Assembly (NCBI GenBank): GCA_937895695.1
Contig: CALBLM010000317.1
Span: forward strand, 1-8,588
Origin: an uncultured Megasphaera sp.
GTDB taxonomy: Bacteria; Bacillota; Negativicutes; Veillonellales; Megasphaeraceae
Direction of reading: 5' to 3'
Length of the DNA: 8,588 nucleotides
Shown: positions 1 through 7,048 of the stretch, one piece after another
How the letters are laid out: every line of letters starts with the position of its first letter
Numbering within the stretch: the stretch's first letter is position 1
Translations under genes and position numbers: made by a program
Notes under the pieces: model-generated
Database searches by the model: none
Told to the model about the DNA's origin: nothing
What the model saw: only the letters and a program-made list of their open reading frames with translations

Positions 1-50
1 CCATTAGTAGTGGATGATTTGAAAGGCACCCCAACATTTGACAAAGAGCC
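1..50. mobile_element. Probable end of an ISL3-family insertion sequence, continuing beyond the window
   Basis: Read on the minus strand from 50 downward, the sequence begins GGCTCTTTGTCAAATG and continues with TTGGGGTGCC to about 25. A terminus starting GGCTCTTT, with TTTGTCAA just inside, is typical as I recall of ISL3-family terminal inverted repeats. The start of this motif coincides exactly with the point where a terminator-like stem is cut off, which supports a real insertion junction. No transposase can be recognised, since only about 50 bases are inside the window. The other inverted repeat and the expected 8-bp target duplication are out of view. A short open frame runs through here on the plus strand but continues antisense into selA and is not a gene in this window. 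The family call comes from memory of the terminus and is moderate at best. Confidence 0.45.
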
Positions 51-72
51 ATTTTGTTACAGCCCCCCTTTT
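50..72 (-). terminator. Half of a terminator hairpin after selA, split by the IS end
   Basis: About 30 bases after the selA stop, the minus strand reads AAAA, six G, then CTGTAACAAAATG (72 to 50). This is one arm of the hairpin seen intact at 8539-8584, where the partner arm follows after a short loop. Here the partner is missing: the sequence switches to the insertion-sequence terminus at about position 50. The likely reading is that this was the transcription terminator of the selenium operon and was interrupted in its loop. The second arm should lie on the far side of the insertion, outside the window. Confidence 0.5.
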
Positions 73-102
73 GTCATCCCATTTTATATGTATCGTTTGC
101 AT

Positions 103-1488
103 TTACGACCTATCCATGCATTCTTTAAGTATCTGTGGAATACAAGTTATTTCTTCATCCGTCATGGTACGAACCGAAAAAGCTATTTTATTCTGATGAA
201 TGCGGCTGATAACAGCCGGATTATGCTGTCGCAGCCGCCGCTGACATTCATTCACGGACATAGCAGGCATGGATATGGCTACCATATATCCCGGCAATGT
301 ACATCCCGGGTATGCACCCCCGCCAACGACATCTTCACACGACATGACTTCTATTTCTAATACAGTATGATCCTGTCGTAATGCCGCTGCCAACATCTTC
401 GCTTTTTGCAGACACATTTCTTGGGATGTTGCCAGCATGGCTAATACAGGAATCTCTTGCAACGGATCCTTTTCTATATAGAGCTGCAATGTGCCTTCTA
501 AGGCGGCTAAGGTTAGTTTATCTACCCGCAATGCCCGCAAAAGCTGATTTTGTTTCATTTTTTCAATACAGCGTGCTGAGCCGGCAATAATTCCTGCCTG
601 CCCGCTGCCTAGCAATTTATCGCCACTAAACAAGACAACATCACAGCCTTGCTGCAGTATTTCCTTTACCGTCGGCTCATACGGTAATCCTACGGCCTGC
701 AGATCTACCAACAAACCGCTTCCTAAATCATATAACAGCGGCAGATCATGCTGATGCGCTAACGCCACCAAGTCTGCTATATCCGGACAAGATGTAAAAC
801 CTATAATTCGATAATTGCTTGTATGCACTTTCAATATAGCCCCTGTATCTTCTTGAATAGCTTTTTCATAATCGGCAAGATGTGTCTTGTTCGTTGTACC
901 CACTTCATGAATCAGACCACCGCTTTGCTTGATAACCTCGGGAATCCGAAATTTTCCGCCTATTTCCACGAGTTCTCCTCGTGATAAAATGACTTCGCGG
1001 CCTGAAACAATCGTAGATAGAGCTAATAATACAGCAGCCGCATTATTATTGACAATCAAACAATCTTCTGCCCCTGTCAAAGTTTGAATCAATCTCTGTA
1101 CATGTTGATACCGAGAACTGCGCTGCCCCGTATCTACGTCATATTCTACATTCGAATAGGAAGAAGCAATTTGGGCAATATGAGTACTTACAGTATCATT
1201 TATTCTAGCTCGTCCCAAATTCGTATGCAGCACGGTCCCCGTGGCATTGATGAGGGTATGTAAATGATAGACTCGCTGCCGCTGCAACTGCATAATAATA
1301 TCGTGTATTACTTGCGTTATCGAAGGGGCTGTCATATGCTTTTGTACAATACGCTGCCGCCATTGTTGCAGTACGGAACGCACCGCTTCTTTACAAGCCG
1401 TTCGGTTCCATTTACTCAACTCCGGCTGCCGCAACAGTAAATCAACTTGTGGCAACGCCTGTAATTGGCGTTGTACCCATTCATCCAT
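103..1488 (-). CDS. selA: L-seryl-tRNA(Sec) selenium transferase SelA
   Basis: PLP-dependent cytosolic enzyme that converts Ser-tRNA(Sec) to Sec-tRNA(Sec) using selenophosphate. The 461 residues match the usual bacterial length. An N-terminal helical tRNA-binding region (about 1-75) is followed by the aminotransferase-fold core. Visible motifs are NATGTVLHTNLGRA (81-94), GELVEIGGKFRIPEV (171-185), DLGSG (254-258) and the PLP-lysine motif SGDKLLG with Lys291. After the lysine the sequence reads GSGQAG where I would expect GGPQAG, a small deviation. The ATG overlaps the selB stop by 8 bases (ATGGATGA) and has AGGAG 9 bases upstream, inside selB, so the two genes are probably translationally coupled. 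Gene order is selB then selA, the reverse of the E. coli selAB order. It is the last gene of the selenium block and ends in TAA. Confidence 0.97.
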   Translation of the reverse strand: MDEWVQRQLQALPQVDLLLRQPELSKWNRTACKEAVRSVLQQWRQRIVQKHMTAPSITQVIHDIIMQLQRQRVYHLHTLINATGTVLHTNLGRARINDTVSTHIAQIASSYSNVEYDVDTGQRSSRYQHVQRLIQTLTGAEDCLIVNNNAAAVLLALSTIVSGREVILSRGELVEIGGKFRIPEVIKQSGGLIHEVGTTNKTHLADYEKAIQEDTGAILKVHTSNYRIIGFTSCPDIADLVALAHQHDLPLLYDLGSGLLVDLQAVGLPYEPTVKEILQQGCDVVLFSGDKLLGSGQAGIIAGSARCIEKMKQNQLLRALRVDKLTLAALEGTLQLYIEKDPLQEIPVLAMLATSQEMCLQKAKMLAAALRQDHTVLEIEVMSCEDVVGGGAYPGCTLPGYMVAISMPAMSVNECQRRLRQHNPAVISRIHQNKIAFSVRTMTDEEITCIPQILKECMDRS

Positions 1489-3406
1489 GGTTATTTTCTC
1501 CTAAAATCTGCAATCCGCGATAATCTAAAACACGATAGGTTTCCTGTCGTTTCGTAATATGCTGTCTATCCATATACTCCAAAATCCGTAACGCTGCATT
1601 CCGATTCGTCTGCAATAAGTCTCGGCAATCTGCCAGCTTGATTTGCTGGTGGATAACTATATATCGACAAATAGCCTGTACCGCCGCATTATAGATCATA
1701 CGGCTTATCACATATTCATCTGTCAAAAACAACAGTTCTTGCCCACTCAAAGAATCTACCACAGCCGGAGCCTCCGTTCCTATTTGAAACAATACATCTT
1801 TTTTTACAGCACCATATCCCTGTTGCTGCAATATACGTTTCACAGCCTGGCAAATTTTTTTTTCATTTTTAGAAAATACGACTTGAAATTGACGAGCGGC
1901 TATAACCGTTCCATCCCGGCGGCATACGTGATGTTGTAACAACAACTCCAGCATGGCCGTTTGTTCTTTTTCTGATAACGTTGGACTCATTTTAGCTTTA
2001 CATTCACCCAATGGCATCCCCCAACGTAATGGATACTTGTGATGATATGCCGACAACATGTTCAATACGCGGGCTTGCCATGTTTTATATACATTCTGAT
2101 GAATGTATCCAACTGGCGTATGCCATACCTGTTGTTGTTTCATTAATACCGCTAGTGCTTCCGTACAGGCATCTTCTGTCAGCTGTAGTTGTACGGCTAT
2201 TTCATGGATATTCGCAAAAGGTGTGTTGTTTTGACAAAGAAAATCTGCTACAGCAGCTTCTATCTGTCCTGTTTCTAACACCTGCAACCGTTCTATCACA
2301 TCCGCATGAAATCGACGATGTTTTTTAGGATGTACATCTAGTACGACACCGCCAGCTATAGTCTGCATAGGTGAAAACGTGCGCAAAATAAATCGATCCC
2401 GGGCGTTAACAAAAATTTCTTTTTGTTCCAAGCGAAGTTGTAAAAAACCTTTTTGTCCCGGCTCTATCTGTTCTGTACCGATGGGAACAGCCCGTCCTAT
2501 AACTTCTTCTGTACCAATAAGCAAACGCACCCGACTCCACTGACGGATGGACACAGGCGAATCAGCCAAACATTGTACGCTGACATCCAGCATTCGCGTG
2601 CCTTGCAGCCTGTCTGTTACACATACTACATCGCCGCGATGAATGTCTTCCTTAGAGATTCCGGGAAGATTGAGAGCTGTCCGCTGTCCTGGCATCGCTT
2701 TTTCCACCGTTTCGCCATGAATTTGAATCGTACGAATTCGCACATTACCATATCCAGGATATACGTAGACTTCTTCATTAACATGCATCGGACCGTCCAG
2801 CAAGGTGCCTGTAACTACCGTACCGAATCCTTTGACAGAAAACACTCGATCGATATACAGCCTGCCGCTTCCTGTTGCTGGTATGGGTTTGATATGGTCT
2901 GCCATATCTTGAATTTTCTGCCGTAATGCTGCCATTCCATACCCTGTTACGGCATCGGTTAGAAGTACTTCTGCCCCGGCTGCCTCAGTACGAGATAGGG
3001 CTTTGCGAATTTCTGCCACTGCCTGTTGTCGCTGCACTGCATTCATTGTTTCCGCTTTGGTCACAACGACTACGATATGCTGTATTCCCAATAAAGAAGC
3101 AATATGAAGATGTTCTATTGTCTGCGGCATTATACCTTCCTGAATATCAATAACTAGCAACAGTAATTGAATCCCCGGCATACCGGCAACCATGGTTTTG
3201 ATAAATCGTTCATGTCCCGGCACATCGACAATACCTAGCCGTACATGATGCGGCAAATCCATGAAAGCATATCCCAGTTGAATTGTCAGCCCTCGTTTTT
3301 TTTCTTCTGCCGTCGTATCCGTATCGATACCAGTCAGTGTTTTTACCAGCGTCGTCTTACCATGGTCTACATGACCGGCTGTACTGATTGTCATATACGT
3401 TGCCAT
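1481..3406 (-). CDS. selB: Selenocysteine-specific translation elongation factor SelB
   Basis: GTPase that carries Sec-tRNA(Sec) to the ribosome at UGA codons marked by a SECIS hairpin. The 641 residues are normal for bacterial SelB. The N-terminal G domain shows G1 GHVDHGKT (11-18), the switch I stretch RGLTIQLGYAF (38-48), G3 DVPGH (61-65), a G4 motif TKAE (116-119) and a G5-like DAVTG (151-155). EF-Tu-like beta-barrel domains follow to about residue 370, including KGFGTVVTGTLL. The remainder is helical and charged, as expected for the winged-helix modules that bind SECIS RNA. G4 normally ends in Asp, so the Glu here is unusual but conservative. The ATG has AAAGGAG 6 bases upstream, lying in the end of the DUF3343 gene; an in-frame ATG four codons later is less well placed. 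Only 3 bases separate it from the preceding stop. Confidence 0.97.
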   Translation of the reverse strand: MATYMTISTAGHVDHGKTTLVKTLTGIDTDTTAEEKKRGLTIQLGYAFMDLPHHVRLGIVDVPGHERFIKTMVAGMPGIQLLLLVIDIQEGIMPQTIEHLHIASLLGIQHIVVVVTKAETMNAVQRQQAVAEIRKALSRTEAAGAEVLLTDAVTGYGMAALRQKIQDMADHIKPIPATGSGRLYIDRVFSVKGFGTVVTGTLLDGPMHVNEEVYVYPGYGNVRIRTIQIHGETVEKAMPGQRTALNLPGISKEDIHRGDVVCVTDRLQGTRMLDVSVQCLADSPVSIRQWSRVRLLIGTEEVIGRAVPIGTEQIEPGQKGFLQLRLEQKEIFVNARDRFILRTFSPMQTIAGGVVLDVHPKKHRRFHADVIERLQVLETGQIEAAVADFLCQNNTPFANIHEIAVQLQLTEDACTEALAVLMKQQQVWHTPVGYIHQNVYKTWQARVLNMLSAYHHKYPLRWGMPLGECKAKMSPTLSEKEQTAMLELLLQHHVCRRDGTVIAARQFQVVFSKNEKKICQAVKRILQQQGYGAVKKDVLFQIGTEAPAVVDSLSGQELLFLTDEYVISRMIYNAAVQAICRYIVIHQQIKLADCRDLLQTNRNAALRILEYMDRQHITKRQETYRVLDYRGLQILGENNHG

Positions 3407-3409
3407 GAA

Positions 3410-3679
3410 TTACTCCTTTCTGCGCAAGGTATATGTTGTCTGTAATCCTTCTTGTTCCACTTCATACATACCGTCACACGTAATACGCAACTGCTGCAAC
3501 AACTGCAATACACGCTGTTCCTCTGCCAGTTCATATCGCAACGAAAAGCCACAATTTGCCCGAATACGTCCCGGCGTCGGAATAATACGCACTTGTATAT
3601 GCTGTGCTTTCGCCTGCGCTTCTGCTTTCATTGCGTCTCGCGTAGAAGAAATAAGGGCTATGCCATATCGTTTTTTCAT
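3410..3679 (-). CDS. DUF3343 protein, putative Se/S carrier-like
   Basis: Small cytosolic protein of 89 residues that I recognise as the DUF3343 family. Such genes are often found beside yedF, the desulfurase-like gene and selA/selB, and are annotated as putative selenium/sulfur carriers. Their biochemistry is not established to my knowledge. The visible core is GIALISSTRDAMKAE (6-20), then RIIPTPGRIRANCGFSLRYE (31-50), which contains the family's central cysteine (Cys43). A second cysteine is at 68. The frame is open back to a TTG at 3697 inside yedF, but that start has no ribosome site. The ATG at 3679, 4 bases after the yedF stop, fits the family start better. Its ribosome site is poor (AAGA), so translation probably depends on coupling to yedF. 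Confidence 0.85.
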   Translation of the reverse strand: MKKRYGIALISSTRDAMKAEAQAKAQHIQVRIIPTPGRIRANCGFSLRYELAEEQRVLQLLQQLRITCDGMYEVEQEGLQTTYTLRRKE

Positions 3680-3683
3680 CGTC

Positions 3684-4280
3684 TTACGGTCGAACAATAC
3701 GATCAGCTTGCCGCATCATTTCAACAATGCGATACATATTGGTAATTTCACCAACAGCCACTTTATCCGTTAAGTCATAATAGTTTAAGCAAGCACCACA
3801 CGCATAAATCTGTACACCTTGAGAAGCTAAGGTCTTTAAATCTTCCAGTACATCCGAATCTTCTGTCACAAAAGGAACGCCACCATTATAGAAAATAATC
3901 ATTTGCGGCAATACGTCTTGTTCTGTCAGCGTATACACAAACGTTTTTAATAATTGTTTTCCCAACACATCATCGCCAACACCCATCGTCGGAGAATTAA
4001 TAACGACGATATACGAATCCTGCGATTTGACATCTTGCTTTGTCGGCTGTACATCCTTGTCTGTAGATACGCCGTCTTTTGCAATCATCACCGTATAATG
4101 GGTTGACGATTCTTCTGTCATCGCATAGGTATATCCCATATCTTCTGCTAATTTTTTCAAATTTTCTGTCGCAATTTGATTATCTACAACCGTTTCTACG
4201 GCATCATGTTCTTTTAACGCTTTATGTGTTTCAATAACCGGCAATGGGCAAGCTTTACCAATTGCATCAATCTTAAACAT
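3684..4280 (-). CDS. yedF: YedF-type selenium metabolism protein (TusA-like plus DsrE-like domains)
   Basis: A 198-residue cytosolic fusion of two sulfur-relay folds. Residues 1-70 are a TusA/SirA-like domain with the CPLP motif at Cys11, the residue that carries a persulfide in TusA. A charged linker (about 70-88) leads to a DsrE-like domain (90-198) with INSPTMGVGDDVLG (94-107) and a CGAC pair (Cys161, Cys164) in ACGACLNYYDL. This architecture is the YedF family, commonly named 'selenium metabolism protein YedF' because it occurs with sel genes; its exact role is unproven. The ATG has AAAGGAG 8 bases upstream. A strong promoter lies in the 64-base gap before it, so it can head a yedF-DUF3343-selB-selA unit independent of the desulfurase gene. 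A selenium or sulfur relay role is inference from context. Confidence 0.93.
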   Translation of the reverse strand: MFKIDAIGKACPLPVIETHKALKEHDAVETVVDNQIATENLKKLAEDMGYTYAMTEESSTHYTVMIAKDGVSTDKDVQPTKQDVKSQDSYIVVINSPTMGVGDDVLGKQLLKTFVYTLTEQDVLPQMIIFYNGGVPFVTEDSDVLEDLKTLASQGVQIYACGACLNYYDLTDKVAVGEITNMYRIVEMMRQADRIVRP

Positions 4281-4306
4281 ACAACCATCTCCTTTATATT
4301 AATTGC

Positions 4307-4339
4307 CTATAGTATACCATAGACCGTTTCTTGTCCCAA
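4307..4339 (-). promoter_or_regulatory. Promoter for yedF-DUF3343-selB-selA, with a near-palindrome over the -10
   Basis: On the minus strand, TTGGGA (4339-4334) is followed by a 17-base spacer and TATACT (4316-4311). A TG sits one base before the -10, making an extended -10. Both boxes and the spacing fit a vegetative sigma-A promoter. The -10 is embedded in a 16-bp near-palindrome, CTATAGTATACCATAG on the plus strand (4307-4322), with a single mismatched pair, which could be a repressor site. Transcription would start about 30 bases before the yedF ATG. Confidence 0.6.
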
Positions 4340-4344
4340 AGCTT

Positions 4345-5502
4345 TTATATTTCTGCTAACTGCGCTAATTCACGCAGTGCTTGTACTGCAGCAGCCGCTT
4401 CCTCTTTTGTAGTAAAATAAGAGAAAGAAAAACGTATGGCTCCTTGTGTTTCTGTATGAAGCGCCGTATGCATCAATGGCGCACAATGAAATCCGGCACG
4501 TACGGCCATACCGTAGGTCGTCCACAAAGCATCACTTACGACAGACGCATCAGCAGTTCCTATATTCAACGCATATACGCCAACGCGCGGTTTAGCAAAA
4601 TCACCATATAATGTAATCTTCGGAATACGGCGTACACCGGAAACAAATATATCCCCGATTTCTTGCTGATGCTTCATTCGCTGTGCCAAGCCTTCCTGCA
4701 AAATAAGCCGTATACCAGCTCCCAAACCCATGATACCGGCTACATTCATCGTTCCAGCTTCAAATACATCCGGAATTTGGCACGGCTGTTCTTTGTCAAA
4801 GGAATGAACACCATCTCCCCCAGTGATAAAAGGTACGACTGGCGTATCTTTTTTAATGCAAATACCGCCGGTTCCACCAGGTCCATATAATGATTTATGG
4901 CCGGTAAAACAAAGGGCCGTTACGATACCATCCGATACGTCAATGGGATACGCTCCGGCAGTCTGTGACACATCAACAATCAAGCCCATATGATGGCTCT
5001 TGCAAAATCGTTTTATATAGGATAAATCCAGCACATTGCCCGTCACATTTGATGCATGATTGCAAATTAGATAGGTTGTATTCGGTCTGACTTTTTTCTC
5101 CAGTTCGTCATAATGAAGCTGTCCGGTTAGCCTGTCACTTGATATATAATCAACCATTATGCCTTGTTTTTCTAACTGATACAACGGCCGCAAAACGGCA
5201 TTATGTTCCCATGTCGTCGTCAATACATGGTCGCCTGCATGTAATACTCCTTTTAATACCATATTTAACGCGACTGTTGAATTATAGGTAAATGCTACTT
5301 CATAATCATCAGATGCATGAAAAAGTTTTTTGATATCTTCTTTGACCGTTTCTACTTGACGATATGCTTCCATGGCATACCGATGTGTACCGCGTGACGG
5401 ATTTCCCAGCATGCCGCTTTGCAACGCATCATATATCGTTTGTGCTACTGTTGGCGGTTTTTGTACGGTTGTTGCGGCGTTATCAAAGTAATACAAGTCC
5501 AT
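4345..5502 (-). CDS. Class V aminotransferase, cysteine desulfurase / selenocysteine lyase-like
   Basis: PLP enzyme of the cysteine desulfurase family, expected to remove S from cysteine or Se from selenocysteine and hold it on an active-site cysteine. The 385 residues match the family. Motifs are YFDNAATT (5-12) at the start, EHNA with the PLP-stacking His100, the Asp177/Gln180 pair in VDVSQTAG, the PLP-lysine Lys203 in TGHKSLYGPGG, the catalytic Cys340 in GFHCAPL, and Arg357 in IRFSF for the substrate carboxylate. It resembles the subfamily, typified by E. faecalis EF2568, found in selenium gene clusters rather than the IscS housekeeping type; no scaffold gene is adjacent. The start has GAGGTGA directly before the ATG, a rather short spacing. 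Upstream is the purB terminator, so it should have its own promoter; I see only AT-rich candidates (for example GATAAT at 5533-5538). Preference for Se over S cannot be read from sequence. Confidence 0.9.
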   Translation of the reverse strand: MDLYYFDNAATTVQKPPTVAQTIYDALQSGMLGNPSRGTHRYAMEAYRQVETVKEDIKKLFHASDDYEVAFTYNSTVALNMVLKGVLHAGDHVLTTTWEHNAVLRPLYQLEKQGIMVDYISSDRLTGQLHYDELEKKVRPNTTYLICNHASNVTGNVLDLSYIKRFCKSHHMGLIVDVSQTAGAYPIDVSDGIVTALCFTGHKSLYGPGGTGGICIKKDTPVVPFITGGDGVHSFDKEQPCQIPDVFEAGTMNVAGIMGLGAGIRLILQEGLAQRMKHQQEIGDIFVSGVRRIPKITLYGDFAKPRVGVYALNIGTADASVVSDALWTTYGMAVRAGFHCAPLMHTALHTETQGAIRFSFSYFTTKEEAAAAVQALRELAQLAEI

Positions 5503-5561
5503 TCACCTCTACATTATTTTATATAAATATCTATTATCCTATCTACTAACGTCGAATAAAG

Positions 5562-5605
5562 AAAAACGTCCATGAGAACATGCCGTACATGTCTCATGGA
5601 CGTTT
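5562..5605. terminator. Bidirectional terminator after purB
   Basis: The arms AAAAACGTCCATGAGA and TCTCATGGACGTTTTT pair perfectly over 16 bases. A single unpaired A and a further CATG/CATG pair close a 5-base loop CCGTA (5583-5587). Each strand ends in a run of T. The hairpin begins about 25 bases after the purB stop on the minus strand. It separates purB from the selenium block, which therefore needs its own promoter. Confidence 0.9.
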
Positions 5606-5629
5606 TTATATCTTTAATCAGTAACAGAA

Positions 5630-6922
5630 TTAAAGGCCAAAGCGAGCAAAAATCGTATCTACATGACCGAGCATTTTCTTGACATCAAAGCAAGCTTCTA
5701 CTTCTTCATTTGTCATATAGCGAGCAATATCTTCATCCTTTTTGAGGTTTGTCAGGAAATCTTCTCCTTCCAACCAGCGTTTCATGGCATTGCGCTGTAC
5801 CCAGCGGTATGCCTGTTCGCGAACTGCCCCTTTTTCAACCAACGTATTCAATAAAATCGGGCTGTAAATCAAACCGCCTGTCAAATTCAAGTCTTTCATC
5901 ATCTTATCCGGATATACAAGCAACCGGTCAATAACACGCGTAAAGGTCTGAAGCATATAGTCCAGGGCAATCGTGCTGTCCGGTAAGATAATGCGTTCTA
6001 CCGAAGAATGAGAAATGTCGCGTTCATGCCAAAGGGCAACATCTTCTAAAGCAGCCTGCGCATTGCCACGAATGACGCGGGCAAGACCGCACATGCGTTC
6101 ACATGTAATTGGATTCCGTTTATGAGGCATAATGGAAGATCCTTTTTGTTTCGGGCTGAAATATTCTTCTGCTTCACGTACTTCTGTACGCTGCAGATGA
6201 CGAATTTCCGTGGCAAATTTATCAATCGAGCTAGCAATAACAGCCAAAGTCGTAATATATTCAGCATGACGATCACGCTGCAAGGTTTGAGAAGAAATCG
6301 GCGAAGGTGCAATGCCGAGATGTTCACAAACATATTTTTCTACGAATGGATCTACGTCTGCATACGTACCAACAGCACCGGAAATTTTTCCGACAGAAAT
6401 CGTTTCCTTAGCCCGTTTCATGCGTTCAATATCGCGTTCTACTTCAGCAAGCCAGTTACATAATTTCAAGCCGAATGTCGTAGCTTCTGCATGAATGCCA
6501 TGGGTACGGCCAATGCAGGGTGTATATTTAAATTCAACAGCACGACGGCGCAATACGTCGCGGAATGCTTCCAAATCTTTGATAAGGATTTCCGAAGCTT
6601 GTTTGAGCATATATCCCAAGGCGGTATCCTTTACGTCTGTGGAAGTCAATCCTAAATGTACATATTTACCTGATTCCCCGATATTTTCGGACAAAGTAGA
6701 TACAAATGCAGCAATATCATGATGTGTTTCCGCTTCGATTTCATGGATGCGTTCGACAGAAAATTTCGCCTTTTCGCGAATTTCTTTCGCAGCTTCTTTA
6801 GGCACATTACCAAGTTCAGCCTGTGCTTCACTTGCCAGGATTTCGACTTGTTTCATCGTATCCCATTCATTATATTCTGACCAAATATGCCCCATTTCCG
6901 GTTTCGTATAGCGTTCGATCAC
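5630..6922 (-). CDS. purB: Adenylosuccinate lyase PurB
   Basis: Cytosolic lyase of the fumarase/aspartase superfamily. It acts twice in purine synthesis, cleaving SAICAR to AICAR and adenylosuccinate to AMP, with release of fumarate each time. With the GTG start it has 430 residues, the usual length. Motifs are IERYTKPEM at the N terminus, ETHHD with His68, TSTD (93-96), GRTHGIHAEATTFG (138-151) with the general acid His141, QRDRHAEY (215-222) and the flexible signature loop GSSIMPHKRNP (261-271) with the catalytic Ser263. The frame is open to an ATG at 6946, but that ATG has no ribosome site. The GTG at 6922 follows AAGGAG at good distance and gives the normal family N terminus. The gene is followed by a strong terminator and has its own -10 upstream, so it is probably a single-gene unit, with possible read-through from the CoA-transferase gene. 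Confidence 0.97.
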   Translation of the reverse strand: MIERYTKPEMGHIWSEYNEWDTMKQVEILASEAQAELGNVPKEAAKEIREKAKFSVERIHEIEAETHHDIAAFVSTLSENIGESGKYVHLGLTSTDVKDTALGYMLKQASEILIKDLEAFRDVLRRRAVEFKYTPCIGRTHGIHAEATTFGLKLCNWLAEVERDIERMKRAKETISVGKISGAVGTYADVDPFVEKYVCEHLGIAPSPISSQTLQRDRHAEYITTLAVIASSIDKFATEIRHLQRTEVREAEEYFSPKQKGSSIMPHKRNPITCERMCGLARVIRGNAQAALEDVALWHERDISHSSVERIILPDSTIALDYMLQTFTRVIDRLLVYPDKMMKDLNLTGGLIYSPILLNTLVEKGAVREQAYRWVQRNAMKRWLEGEDFLTNLKKDEDIARYMTNEEVEACFDVKKMLGHVDTIFARFGL

Positions 6923-6928
6923 GTTGAA

Positions 6929-6937
6929 TCTCTCCTT
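6929..6937 (-). promoter_or_regulatory. Ribosome binding site that sets the purB start at GTG 6922
   Basis: The minus strand reads AAGGAGAGA here, 6 bases before the GTG (9 counting from the AGGAG core). The upstream in-frame ATG at 6946 would place this site inside the coding region, and nothing resembling a ribosome site precedes that ATG. The choice of the GTG follows from this and from the N-terminal IERY sequence typical of PurB. Confidence 0.8.
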
Positions 6938-6977
6938 TTTATTCATGAGTACGGCTTATAAAAAACTCACCTGTTTT

Positions 6978-6997
6978 ATTATACACTATATCGTGTA
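6978..6997 (-). promoter_or_regulatory. Probable purB -10 box with overlapping inverted repeat
   Basis: A consensus TATAAT lies on the minus strand at 6983-6978, about 55 bases before the purB GTG. No good -35 is visible at 16-18 bases upstream (TACCTT at 17). The -10 partly overlaps an inverted repeat TACAC-6-GTGTA (6982-6997). This could be an operator, perhaps for an activator or repressor, but it does not match a purine-repressor box that I know. The downstream leader of about 50 bases is too short for a purine riboswitch. Confidence 0.5.
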
Positions 6998-7048
6998 GAG
7001 AAGGTAGAGGTAAGTTAGCAAATGCTACTGCCATTTATATTTTCTTAT

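Noticed and set aside
10..360. Open frame on the plus strand through the left edge
   Set aside because: Most of it is antisense to selA, and its first part is only the suspected insertion-sequence terminus read through. It has no ribosome site and no recognisable domain.
2453..2926. 157-residue open frame on the plus strand
   Set aside because: It is entirely antisense to selB, whose protein is full length with clear GTPase motifs. The translation is Cys/His/Tyr-rich and shows no domain, as expected of a shadow frame.
6046..6333. 95-residue frame on the minus strand
   Set aside because: It lies inside purB in a different frame, and purB is intact with its signature loop there.
7010..7040. 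TAGC/GCTA mini-hairpin after the CoA-transferase gene as a terminator
   Set aside because: The stem is only 4 bases and no T run follows, so termination is not supported.
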